Origin: CAZTVF01 sp964616985
GTDB lineage: Bacteria > Planctomycetota > Phycisphaerae > SM23-33
Assembly (NCBI GenBank): GCA_964616985.1
Contig: CAZTVF010000032.1
Coordinates: 1 to 45,757, forward strand
Reading direction: 5' to 3'
DNA length: 45,757 nt
A program made the translations under genes and the position numbers. Below the pieces are notes generated by a model, which saw nothing but the letters and a program-made list of their open reading frames with translations, made no database searches and had not been told where the DNA came from. Every line of letters begins with the position of its first letter. Position 1 is the stretch's first letter. Shown here one piece after another: positions 33,256 through 41,152 of the stretch.

Positions 33256-34080
33256 GTGAACAACGACCGCATTGCGTTCGTCGGGTTCGGGTTCGTGGGC
33301 AAGGCACTGCACACGCTGTTCGCCGCGGCGCAGCCGGCGATCTACGATCCCGCCCTGGGCGCCCTGGACAAGGCCGGCGTGAACCGCTGTGATTTCGCCT
33401 TCGTCTGCGTGCCCACGCCGACCAAGGGCTGGGGCGAGTGCGACACGTCCATCGTCGAGGAAGCCGTCGGCTGGATCGAGTCGCCGATCATCGTCATCCG
33501 CTCCACCGTGCCGCCGGGCACCACCGATCGCCTGCGCCAAAGCACGGGCAAACACATCGTGTTTCAGCCGGAATACGTGGGTGAAACCGTGGCCCATCCG
33601 CTGCTGGATCACCAGGCCCAGGGCTTCTCGATCCTGGGCGGGCCCATGGCGGACGCGTCCCTGGTGGCCGATCTCTACAAACGCTACTACCACGCCAGCC
33701 ACCGCTTCTACTTCACCGACTCCACCACGGCGGAGCTGGCCAAGTACATGGAGAACGCTTTCTACGCCGTGAAAGTCACGTTCTGCAACGAGTTCTACGA
33801 CATCGCCCGCACACTGGGCGTGGACTACAACGAACTGCGGGAATGCTGGCTTGCCGATCCCCGCATCAGCCGCGACCACACCTTCGTCTACCCCGACAAC
33901 CGGGGCTTCTCTGGCAAGTGCCTGCCCAAGGACACCGCCGCTATCATCAACAGCGCAACCTCACGCGATATGGAGTGCCATCTTCTCAAGGCCACGATGA
34001 GGGCGAACTGCGAGTATCGACCTGCCAACGATCCGATCTGGCAGCAGTACGCGGACCTGTTCAACGCCCCGCGGACATAG
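33256..34080 (+). CDS. UDP-glucose/GDP-mannose dehydrogenase-like protein
   Basis: A 274-residue, shorter than usual member of the nucleotide-sugar dehydrogenase family. It has the NAD-binding glycine loop VGFGFVGKA (residues 9-17), then VCVPTPT, RSTVPPGTTD, PEYVGE, AELAKYMENAFYAVKVTF and the catalytic segment GFSGKCLPKD with Cys222. Normal UGD enzymes are about 400+ residues, so the C-terminal UDP-binding domain is missing. It may act on an atypical sugar nucleotide or on a hypermodified base precursor. GTG start with GGAG 7 nt upstream. Unusual for a phage, it is close to a glycosyltransferase-like gene. Confidence 0.85.
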   Translation: MNNDRIAFVGFGFVGKALHTLFAAAQPAIYDPALGALDKAGVNRCDFAFVCVPTPTKGWGECDTSIVEEAVGWIESPIIVIRSTVPPGTTDRLRQSTGKHIVFQPEYVGETVAHPLLDHQAQGFSILGGPMADASLVADLYKRYYHASHRFYFTDSTTAELAKYMENAFYAVKVTFCNEFYDIARTLGVDYNELRECWLADPRISRDHTFVYPDNRGFSGKCLPKDTAAIINSATSRDMECHLLKATMRANCEYRPANDPIWQQYADLFNAPRT

Positions 34081-34085
34081 GCCAC

Positions 34086-34357
34086 ATGGACGGCCGGCAG
34101 ATGGATCGTCCGCACATGGATCGCCCCCGATCGAGGCCCACGCACAACGGCCGACGAACGCCGAATATGAAAAGTTTACACATGGATGGCCCGCACATGG
34201 AACGCTCGCAGATGGAACGCCGGCGAGGGATCGCCACATGGAACGCTGGCACATGGACCGCTCGCCGGAGCCGCCCGCGACATGGAGTGTCACAGTTGGA
34301 TGAACACATCGAACGTAAGCAGATGGAACGCCAGCACATGGAACGCTGGCCTATGGA
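34086..34357 (+). repeat. Degenerate 15-bp minisatellite with ATGGA core
   Basis: At least 12 units contain ATGGA(A/T)CG-like cores, often preceded by CAC or CAG. They start at 34086, 34101, 34116, 34182, 34197, 34212, 34238, 34253, 34282, 34323, 34338 and 34353. Spacing is 15 bp within blocks, with offsets of 26 and 29 between some. In one frame this reads as a pentapeptide M(D/E)Rx(H/Q) repeat, but frame-breaking offsets suggest the DNA, not the peptide, is conserved. The gap between the 34080 stop and 34461 holds nothing else. Confidence 0.75.
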
Positions 34358-34460
34358 TGGTCGGCAGGGGTTGCACGGATCCTTCCTGTGCAGAGCTGTG
34401 ATCCACCCCACATGGACCCCTACCGGGACAGACTAATCTTTCTTTCACTGGAGAAATGGC

Positions 34461-35141
34461 ATGGAAAAGACACCCCCGCCGTTGCGGTTGGAGTGGGTCG
34501 AGGCCGGCTCGCTTGCTGAAAATCCCCTGAACTGGCGGAAGCACAGCGAAGCGCAGTTACAGTCGCTCCGCGAGCTGGTGTCGGACCCCGACATCGGCTG
34601 GGCAGGTGCCTGCTTGTTCAACGAGCGAACGGGCCGGCTGATCGACGGCCACGCCCGCAAGTCGGTGGTCGATTCCAGGACGCCGGTGCCCGTGCTGGTG
34701 GGCAACTGGTCGCCCGAGGCCGAGGCGAAGATTCTCGCCACGCTGGACCCTGTTTGCTCGATGGCGACGGGCGACGCGGAGGCATACGCCGAGCTGTGCA
34801 AGATGGTGCAGGCCGACGGGCTGTGGGTCCGTGACCTGTTGCACAACACCGCGGCCGAACTCGCCCAGCAGGCGGTTGACGACGAGGAGGATGAACCGGC
34901 CGAGGACGAGGGCAACCCGCTGCCTGAGATGGAGTGCCAGCCGTTCGAGCACCACGACTACATCATGCTGCTGTTCAAGGACGATCAGGATTTCCAGCAG
35001 GCGTGCGAGCTGCTTGCGATCCAGAAGGTGCAGATCGCCTACCCCGGCGGCATGAGGAAGATCGGCCTGGGGCGGTGCGTCGATGGGGCGAAGGCTATCG
35101 AGCGATTGATGGCCGCCGGCAAGTCTGGGGGTGAAGCGTGA
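34461..35141 (+). CDS. ParB-like protein, second copy
   Basis: A 226-residue protein with a ParB/Srx-like N-terminal region (WVEAGSLAENPLNWRKHSEAQLQSLRELV, then the G-x-HR-like IDGHARKSVV). The second half is acidic (VDDEEDEPAEDEG) and ends in a small alpha/beta part. In phages, proteins of this kind often accompany DNA methylases or glycosylases as DNA-binding or nuclease modules. It is unlike the first ParB-like protein outside the core. Confidence 0.75.
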   Translation: MEKTPPPLRLEWVEAGSLAENPLNWRKHSEAQLQSLRELVSDPDIGWAGACLFNERTGRLIDGHARKSVVDSRTPVPVLVGNWSPEAEAKILATLDPVCSMATGDAEAYAELCKMVQADGLWVRDLLHNTAAELAQQAVDDEEDEPAEDEGNPLPEMECQPFEHHDYIMLLFKDDQDFQQACELLAIQKVQIAYPGGMRKIGLGRCVDGAKAIERLMAAGKSGGEA

Positions 35142-35147
35142 TCCCGG

Positions 35148-35504
35148 TTACTTCAACAAAGACCCGAAGTTCGTATCGGCGACCATCACCGCGAACTCTT
35201 CTGGCGACAGAGTCCGACCGGTCTGCCTGGCAATCTGCTGATTGTTTCCCCACATCCGCCGAAGGTCGTCGTCAAGGGCCTCGCCTAGGCGCAGCGTTGC
35301 CCGCAACGTCGCCTTCCAGTCAGGGCTACCGCCGTAGACCCGTTGGACGGCCATCTGCATTGTCGCCTGCTTCTCCGGGGACAGCGCACCGATGCAGTCG
35401 AGGACATAGTTTTCGAGCAGTATCAGCAGCGGCTTTCCCGCGTAGCGGTCTTGCGATGATCCTGCCGACACGGCCGGCTTCTTCTTACCAAACCACCCAA
35501 ACAT
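35148..35504 (-). CDS. Hypothetical protein on the opposite strand
   Basis: A 118-residue helical protein with a basic N-terminus (FGWFGKKKP). It is the only minus-strand gene between two plus-strand operon genes, which is typical of a moron. ATG at 35504 is chosen because GGAGG lies 9 nt upstream. No family recognised. Confidence 0.6.
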   Translation of the reverse strand: MFGWFGKKKPAVSAGSSQDRYAGKPLLILLENYVLDCIGALSPEKQATMQMAVQRVYGGSPDWKATLRATLRLGEALDDDLRRMWGNNQQIARQTGRTLSPEEFAVMVADTNFGSLLK

Positions 35505-35586
35505 TACCACTTACCTCCCGCATTTCGCCTCTATGGCCAAGCATTGTATGTCGCTTGGCTTCGAGCCGCAACACTGAGGTGCCAGT

Positions 35587-36294
35587 ATGAAGATCGTCAT
35601 CCCCACGAAGAACCGTGCCGACATCATCGGCGACAAGGCCCTGCGGCTGTTCCCGGACGCCACGCTCTGCGTCGGCGCCGCCGAGGTGGACGCCTACGCT
35701 CCGCTGTCGGACAACCTGCTCGTCCACCCCGACGACGTGGTGGGCATCGGGCCGCTGCGGCAGTGGGTGCTGGACCACGTGGACGATCCGTGCGTGGTGA
35801 TGGTCGATGACGACGTGACGCACGTCTACAGCCAGGTCGGCTTCCACAAACTCCGCATTCAGGACGCCGACACGGCCCGCTGCATGGTCGAACGAATGGC
35901 GATCCTGGCCGCCGACTGCGGCGCCCGCGTGTTCGGCTTCAACCAGGCCGCCCGCCCGCTTGCCTACGCCAACTTCCGCCCGTTCTCCCTGAACACCTGG
36001 GTCGGCGGTGTGGTCGGCATCATCGGCCGCGAGCTGCGGTACGACACGACGCTCTGGCTGCGGGCCGACATCGACTTCTGCCTCCAGTCGCTCCTGCGCG
36101 ACCGCATCGTCCTCGTGGACGGCCGTTACTCGTTCATCCACACCCGTTTCGGCGGCTCGGGCGGCAACGCCGCTCAACGCTCCAGTGAGCGCCACGAACG
36201 CGAGATTGCCTACCTCCGCCGCAAGTGGGGTCCCTACCTCGACGTGGTGCAGGCCAAGGGCACGACCCGCCTGGTGCTGCGGGTGCAACGATGA
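35587..36294 (+). CDS. Glycosyltransferase-like protein (TAGT/GREB1-like)
   Basis: A 235-residue protein with a GT-A-like start (MKIVIPTKNRADIIG), a metal-binding acidic run VMVDDDVTHVY, then GGVVGIIGREL and ADIDFCLQSLL. It resembles the TET-associated/GREB1-like glycosyltransferases seen in phages that modify DNA bases. That family name comes from pattern memory only. With the nearby UDP-sugar dehydrogenase-like gene it may form a base-glycosylation or surface-glycan pathway. The start has GAGGTG 6 nt upstream. Confidence 0.68.
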   Translation: MKIVIPTKNRADIIGDKALRLFPDATLCVGAAEVDAYAPLSDNLLVHPDDVVGIGPLRQWVLDHVDDPCVVMVDDDVTHVYSQVGFHKLRIQDADTARCMVERMAILAADCGARVFGFNQAARPLAYANFRPFSLNTWVGGVVGIIGRELRYDTTLWLRADIDFCLQSLLRDRIVLVDGRYSFIHTRFGGSGGNAAQRSSERHEREIAYLRRKWGPYLDVVQAKGTTRLVLRVQR

Positions 36295-36331
36295 TCACAG
36301 CAACCACGGTGACCACCGAACTCTCCCCATC

Positions 36332-39019
36332 TCAAGGCAGAGACCATGCGGGCCGGGTGGCCACTGGTAGCGTGGCGGCGTCGCCTTGCCGTCTTTTCTG
36401 GCACCAGCCGATGATTCGCTTGAGGTCCCAGGCGAGGATGGTGCTGTCCCCGCTGCCGGTGTAAAGGGTATCGCCGCGGCGAACCATGGAGACGGCTGGA
36501 CCGCGATGGCCGGTCAGGCGTCCCACCGCTCGGCCGCTTCGGAGGTCCACGATGTCGATGGAGTCGCCTTTCCATGTGCGGCTAATCAACAGCAGGCCTT
36601 CCTCGTCCAGCCAAAGTATGGAGTTGATGTCTTCATTGGTCTCCTGGGACCAGGGGAACCGGATCACGGCGGCGGGAGAGGCGAGGTCCTCATCTTTGGA
36701 GAAATCCCAGATCGCCGCGCGGCGGTAGCCCGCCGCCAGCAATCTGTTGCCATCCGCCGAGGCTGCAATCGCAATGGCCTTCATCAGGGGGTTAAACGAA
36801 CGGTGAAGCAACACATCGCCAGCACTCCAGTTGTACTGGTGCAGCTGGACTACACCGTCACCCCCCACGACGGCCAGTCGGGCCTCGTCGTTCTTGGGCG
36901 CCAGCAACACCGCTTGGTCCCCGCGAAGCATCCTGCCCACCCCGGAGCGGGAGATGGGCCTCTTGAATTCCTTGTCCCAGACGCACAACGTGCCGTCGCC
37001 GCAGAGCACCAGGGGCGAGAACATCGAGCGGGGCGGCCCGACGAATAAGCGGCCGCCGCCTGCCTGCGGCAGCTCGATCTCGGCCTGCGGGGCGCCCGAT
37101 TGCAGATCCCACACCTTGAGCCAACGTCGGGTGATGGTTCCCATGCCCTCGGGATTGGGGATGTCCGTCCCGCCCTCCGTGACCAACATGTTGGTGCCTG
37201 GGCTGATGGCGGCGGTGTAGACGGAATCGCCGATCGGTTCGGGCAGCAGTTCCCCGCTCCGCACGTTCCAGCGAAAGAGCTTGCCCGAGACCAGGGCGTG
37301 AAGGACGTTCCCGTCCCGAGAGAGCCCCACCAGGTTCACCGGCCCCTGCGGCTGGCTGGAAGCGAAGAGCCGCTGGGCGGTGGCCAGTTCCCAGACCTGG
37401 ATCGCCGGGCCCCTGCTGAAGGCGATGTGCTTGCCGTCGGCCGAGATAGAGGCCTTCTCTATGCCTTTCTCCGCTATCATCGGGCCCAGTGGCTGCAGCG
37501 TCTGTGCATCCACGCGTGCGATTCCCTTGGGGCCCCCCATGACGAAGAAGTCGTTGCCATCGGCCACGACCCGGCGGAGGCCCTCCGGCGGGGCGACCCT
37601 CTTCTCCATCTTTCCCGTCTCCAGATCCCAGACTTCGATGCCTTCGCGAGCGTTAAGAAGCTTCTTGCCGTCGCGGCTGGGGACATAGACATCGGTTAAC
37701 TGGCAGACCATGGGCAGGGTCTTGAGGACTCTGCCGTCAGCCAGGTCCAAGATGACGGCTCTATGGTCATGGGCGCGACAGAGGATCGTCCGACCGTCCG
37801 GGCTGAAACGCAAGCCCCCAACGGAGCCTGACACGTTATCCACCGACGTTTCGCTGGACCACAACGGCTTGCCGGAGGGGAGTTCATACAACGTGACTTC
37901 GTCGCGTGTCGAGTACGTGCCCACGGCCAGAAGACGCTTGTCGCTCGACACCGCCGGGGAGGCGAAATGCTTATCCTTGGGGGCGTCGATTCGCAGGATC
38001 GGCAGGGCGGTGGCCAGGTCCCAGACTTGGATCGACTTTCCGGCCTGGGTCAGCAGTTGTGCATCGCCGAGGAAGATAATGCGGCTGCAATAGGAGACGG
38101 GCAGGGCCTGCTTCTGCTGACCGGTCTTGAGGTCCCACAGGCGGACGAAATTATCCCACCCGCAGGAGGCGAGCGTCAGGCCATCGGGCGAGAAGGCGGT
38201 GTCCTGCACGTCAAGCCCGTGGCGAAGGCGCGTCTCGCCGTAACGCATCATGGCGCCGGGAGGGAGCGCCCCGTCGTGGTCCTGCGCCGGCAGCTCATCC
38301 TCGCCGAACGCCGGCTGCGACGCCGCCGCCAGGGGAAGCGGCGGCACGGCCCAACCGCACTGGCGAAGGATTCGCCCTGCCTCCCTTCTGTCATGTTCGC
38401 TGGGGTCAAGGTATATCCGCTCCAGCCGCTGGCGAAGCCGGTCCGAGCGCTCGCCCGCCGCCGCCAACGCCTCGCAGGCCTCCAGGGCCATGTAGCTATT
38501 CCAGCTCTCCATCAACAGCAGCAGCCGCCAGCGAATCTCCTTGTCGTAGACGGACCGATCCTTCCGAAGAAGATCTCCGAGGTGGCTTCGTTCCTGGCCG
38601 AAAGCGAACGAGATCGATCGGCAGGCCTGCGGGGTTCGGTTCGCCCAAAACGTTTCGGAGGAGTACATCATGGCCATGGAGAAGTCGTCGACGGGAATCC
38701 GATTGGAGACATTGCCGTCGGGCGAAATCTCTTGCGGTTGACGCTGGGTTCCGTAAGGATACACGTCCTTGATCCCATGGAAGGCATACGCTTCGAAGCG
38801 AATCCGGCGGATACGTTCCACAGTCGCGTAATCGAAGAAGATCGCCTCGGGCGGCGCTTTGAGGTCATCGATGATTTGACGAAGCTCCTTCTGCGTCGCA
38901 TCCAGCTGCCGCTGCTCCTCGAACGTCAGGTTGCGTTGCCCCTTGAGCCAGCCGTAGCTCCAGATCAAGGCTGCGATCGTCACCACGCACACCAGCACCA
39001 TGATGATCGGACGCTTCAT
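36332..39019 (-). CDS. Membrane-anchored WD40 repeat protein
   Basis: An 895-residue protein with an N-terminal membrane anchor (about residues 4-22, PIIMVLVCVVTIAALIW), then a helical coiled region. WD40 propeller repeats follow, at least ten, with signatures such as FSPDGLTLASCGWDN, VRLWDLKTG, IQVWDLATA, FSPDGRTILCRAHDH and ILAWDLKR. The layout is typical of planctomycete surface or periplasmic proteins and unlike phage proteins, so it is likely cargo. It is convergent with the glycosyltransferase-like gene and faces a regulatory gap on the other side. Confidence 0.88.
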   Translation of the reverse strand: MKRPIIMVLVCVVTIAALIWSYGWLKGQRNLTFEEQRQLDATQKELRQIIDDLKAPPEAIFFDYATVERIRRIRFEAYAFHGIKDVYPYGTQRQPQEISPDGNVSNRIPVDDFSMAMMYSSETFWANRTPQACRSISFAFGQERSHLGDLLRKDRSVYDKEIRWRLLLLMESWNSYMALEACEALAAAGERSDRLRQRLERIYLDPSEHDRREAGRILRQCGWAVPPLPLAAASQPAFGEDELPAQDHDGALPPGAMMRYGETRLRHGLDVQDTAFSPDGLTLASCGWDNFVRLWDLKTGQQKQALPVSYCSRIIFLGDAQLLTQAGKSIQVWDLATALPILRIDAPKDKHFASPAVSSDKRLLAVGTYSTRDEVTLYELPSGKPLWSSETSVDNVSGSVGGLRFSPDGRTILCRAHDHRAVILDLADGRVLKTLPMVCQLTDVYVPSRDGKKLLNAREGIEVWDLETGKMEKRVAPPEGLRRVVADGNDFFVMGGPKGIARVDAQTLQPLGPMIAEKGIEKASISADGKHIAFSRGPAIQVWELATAQRLFASSQPQGPVNLVGLSRDGNVLHALVSGKLFRWNVRSGELLPEPIGDSVYTAAISPGTNMLVTEGGTDIPNPEGMGTITRRWLKVWDLQSGAPQAEIELPQAGGGRLFVGPPRSMFSPLVLCGDGTLCVWDKEFKRPISRSGVGRMLRGDQAVLLAPKNDEARLAVVGGDGVVQLHQYNWSAGDVLLHRSFNPLMKAIAIAASADGNRLLAAGYRRAAIWDFSKDEDLASPAAVIRFPWSQETNEDINSILWLDEEGLLLISRTWKGDSIDIVDLRSGRAVGRLTGHRGPAVSMVRRGDTLYTGSGDSTILAWDLKRIIGWCQKRRQGDAATLPVATRPAWSLP

Positions 39020-39221
39020 GAACAGCCCCTAGAACGATGCCTATCGAGATGAGGTTCTCTGGCGACCACCGCCAACAGTCGCCTAAGTCTACTTGGCTTG
39101 CTCGCCCCGACAAGACAATTCCGATACTTCAAACACTTGGCCAAGGACGCCATATCTCCATCGTGCCCAGCCGGCGCCTGGTTGGTTGACCTACATGGAT
39201 GCTCGTAGAGCCGTCCGCAGA

Positions 39222-39236
39222 TGGGCAATTTGCCCA
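39222..39236. repeat. Palindrome TGGGCAATTTGCCCA
   Basis: A 7-bp arm palindrome lies about 200 bp upstream of the WD40 start and upstream of the ncRNA promoter. It is almost identical to 45406-45420 and shares its GCAAATTGC core (opposite strand) with the palindrome in the ParB-like gene. The rest of 39020-39420 contains no gene. Confidence 0.55.
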
Positions 39237-39388
39237 ACAGGGCCACCGGCACCGGCTTGGCCGGGTGGTCATCCTGGCCGCACGGGCCTGGCCCAAACGC
39301 CCGAAAACGCCCCCTCGCCTGCTTTTCTTTCTTGGGAAAACGGACCGATTCTGGGCCCGCTGTTCATAAACGCCGACCCTCCAAAGTC

Positions 39389-39449
39389 TTGACAGGCCCA
39401 AATCTTTCAGCATTCAGTAATTGACATAAGTTGTTGTCTGTTATAGACT
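39389..39449 (+). promoter_or_regulatory. Strong promoter upstream of the structured RNA
   Basis: TTGACA at 39421-39426 is followed by a 17-bp spacer and TAGACT at 39444-39449 (AT-rich spacer). A second TTGACA lies at 39389-39394, 32 bp upstream. Transcription would begin near 39456, exactly where the structured region begins. Confidence 0.65.
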
Positions 39450-39455
39450 TACACT

Positions 39456-39900
39456 CACGATGATGATAGATCATCGGGAACGAACGGATTGAAAACTGAA
39501 CCGGGAAACGACCTGAAAGAACCGAAAGGGCGAAGTGGCCCTGCCAGGCTGGTAACCACCCAAGTGCAGTGCGAACGGGTGGCTAATCCATCGGATGACG
39601 GTGAGCCGAATGGCGGTTGACGAAGGAGTACGCCCCGACGATATGGGCCGGACAATCACCTGTGAGGGGGTAGCCCTCTTGGTGGAACGCCGGCTGCTGA
39701 AACATTCATCCTCACCGACACCGACATATCACGATTGACCGCCGCCCCTGGGGCGACGGCCGCAGGAATCGTGGGGCACCAGACAGAACCCCGCATGGCG
39801 ATGCCGGCAACGGAGCGATTGCTCCCGGTGAGGACGGTATGGAATAGGTGCTGCGAAGTAAACTCCGTTCGCCCTTCAGACACAACCTCTTACTCTCCCC
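39456..39900 (+). ncRNA. Large structured non-coding RNA candidate
   Basis: No reading frame with coding character spans these ~450 bases, yet at least nine hairpins can be drawn. Examples are CGATGAT/ATCATCG (39458-39476), GGGC/GCCC (39528-39541), CCACCC/GGGTGG (39556-39582), CCATCGG/CCG-ATGG (39588-39613), CACC-GAGGG/CCCTC-GGTG (39657-39684), CACGATT/AATCGTG with an inner GC stem (39730-39773), GGAGC/GCTCC (39812-39825) and GCGAA/TTCGC (39853-39872). A perfect long-range pairing CGAACGG (39481-39487) with CCGTTCG (39865-39871) could close the whole fold. It has its own promoter and lies before the second operon. Class unknown: phage large RNAs (ROOL/GOLLD-like), HEARO/omega-type RNA or a long leader are alternatives. 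Confidence 0.68.
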
Positions 39901-39914
39901 AAAGGAGCTGCCCC

Positions 39915-40133
39915 ATGAGTAACACCCTGCCTGCCACACCTTGGACCGCCGACCTGATCGCGTTTGGGCTGCGTGAATGCCTGGAGAGTCCGGTCAGTCG
40001 TGACTGCGTGCCTGCGGAAGTCCGCAACGTGCAGTCGTTCCAGGAGGCCGGGATGCTCCCCGGCTGCGAGGGCCTGGTGCTGACGATGTACGACGGCACC
40101 GAGTTCAGGGTGACTGTCGTCCGAAGCCGCTAA
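39915..40133 (+). CDS. Small hypothetical protein
   Basis: Seventy-two residues with an excellent AAAGGAG site 7 nt upstream. The C-terminal half is a beta-rich segment (GCEGLVLTMYDGTEFRVTVV). First gene after the structured RNA. The longer frame back to 39735 would be read through the RNA and is rejected. No family recognised. Confidence 0.7.
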   Translation: MSNTLPATPWTADLIAFGLRECLESPVSRDCVPAEVRNVQSFQEAGMLPGCEGLVLTMYDGTEFRVTVVRSR

Positions 40134-40143
40134 CCAACAAGTT

Positions 40144-40176
40144 GGGCCTGCCGGTGCGACTAACACCGGCAAGCCC
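40144..40176 (+). promoter_or_regulatory. Hairpin between the small gene and the AAA ATPase gene
   Basis: TGCCGGTG/CACCGGCA (8 bp) plus flanking GGGC/GCCC form a strong stem with loop CGACTAA and no T tract. It may tune expression of the downstream ATPase or protect mRNA ends. Confidence 0.45.
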
Positions 40177-40199
40177 GCGACCACGAAAGGGTAACTTCC

Positions 40200-41150
40200 A
40201 TGATCGCATCCGATACTACTGCCGCTGCCGAGAAGTACCAAGACATTTTCAAGGGCTTGGCGTCCGCGTTGAACGAGCACATGGACGGCAACGTGGACGA
40301 GGCCAAGGTCCGCGAGATCGCCGCCCAGGAGATCTCCAAGGCCCGCCTGCCCCAGCCCATCGAGGTTCATCTGGCCGACAAGGTGGTGCAGCTCGAAGGC
40401 ACCGTCCACGCACAGTTCACCGAGCTGCTGGACCTGATCGCCGAAGGGCACAACAACCTGATGATGGTCGGCCCGGCCGGGAGCGGTAAGACGACCCTGG
40501 CAAAGAACGTGGCCAAGGCGCTCGACATGGACTTCGCGTTCATCTCGCTGTCCTCCGGCGTCACGGAAACGCACCTGTTCGGCCGGATGCTGCCGCAGGC
40601 CGACGGCACCTGGGGCTACGTGCCCAGCCGCTTCGTCGAGGTGTACGAGAATGGAGGCGTCTACCTCCTGGACGAGATCGACGCCGCCGACAGCAACGTG
40701 ATGGTGGCCATTAATGCCGCCCTGGCCAATGGCGTGCTGGCCAACCCGGTGAACGGCAAGGTGCATGTCCGCCACGCGAGCACCATCATCATCGCCGCGG
40801 CGAACACCTGGGGCCGTGGGGCCGATCACCAGTACGTCGGCCGCAACCAGCTCGACGCCGCCACGCTGGACCGCTTCGTGCTGGCCACCTTGCACGTCCT
40901 CTACGACGGCGGGCTGGAGACGCAGATCGCCCGCTCGATGCTGAGCGAGGTTCAGGCCGACGAGCTGCTGGCCTGGGTGAACGCCCTCCGCGAACGGATC
41001 ACCGACAATCGCCTTCGCCGTGTGGCCTCCACCCGCCTGGTCGTCTCCGCGGGCAAGGCCCTGGCCAAGGGCAAGAGCCTGGCTGACGTGAAGCGTCGCT
41101 TTCATCAGGACTGGTCGCGTGACGAGCTTGTGAAAGTTGCGGGGGTATAA
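40200..41150 (+). CDS. MoxR/CbbQ-type AAA+ ATPase
   Basis: A 316-residue AAA+ ATPase: Walker A GPAGSGKT (91-98), Walker B VYLLDEIDAA (about 155), sensor-1 IIAAANTWG and Arg-finger region DAATLDRFV. MoxR-type ATPases work as chaperone-like machines with VWA-domain partners, and such a partner follows immediately. The N-terminal ~80 residues are helical and acidic. ATG at 40200 has AAAGGG 8 nt upstream. Confidence 0.9.
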   Translation: MIASDTTAAAEKYQDIFKGLASALNEHMDGNVDEAKVREIAAQEISKARLPQPIEVHLADKVVQLEGTVHAQFTELLDLIAEGHNNLMMVGPAGSGKTTLAKNVAKALDMDFAFISLSSGVTETHLFGRMLPQADGTWGYVPSRFVEVYENGGVYLLDEIDAADSNVMVAINAALANGVLANPVNGKVHVRHASTIIIAAANTWGRGADHQYVGRNQLDAATLDRFVLATLHVLYDGGLETQIARSMLSEVQADELLAWVNALRERITDNRLRRVASTRLVVSAGKALAKGKSLADVKRRFHQDWSRDELVKVAGV

Positions 41151-41152
41151 CG

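Noticed and set aside
32867..33259. 130-codon frame after rusA
   Set aside because: Ser/Thr/Pro-rich text without domain, while the overlapping Cys-rich frame with a GGAGG site is better supported.
33843..34436. 197-codon frame over the 15-bp repeats
   Set aside because: The first part overlaps the dehydrogenase gene and the rest is the minisatellite read as pentapeptides, with frame breaks.
39456..39900. Assignment of the structured RNA to HEARO/omega RNA or group I/II intron
   Set aside because: No IscB/IsrB or HNH gene is adjacent, and no domain V or P3-P7 core could be recognised. Left unassigned.
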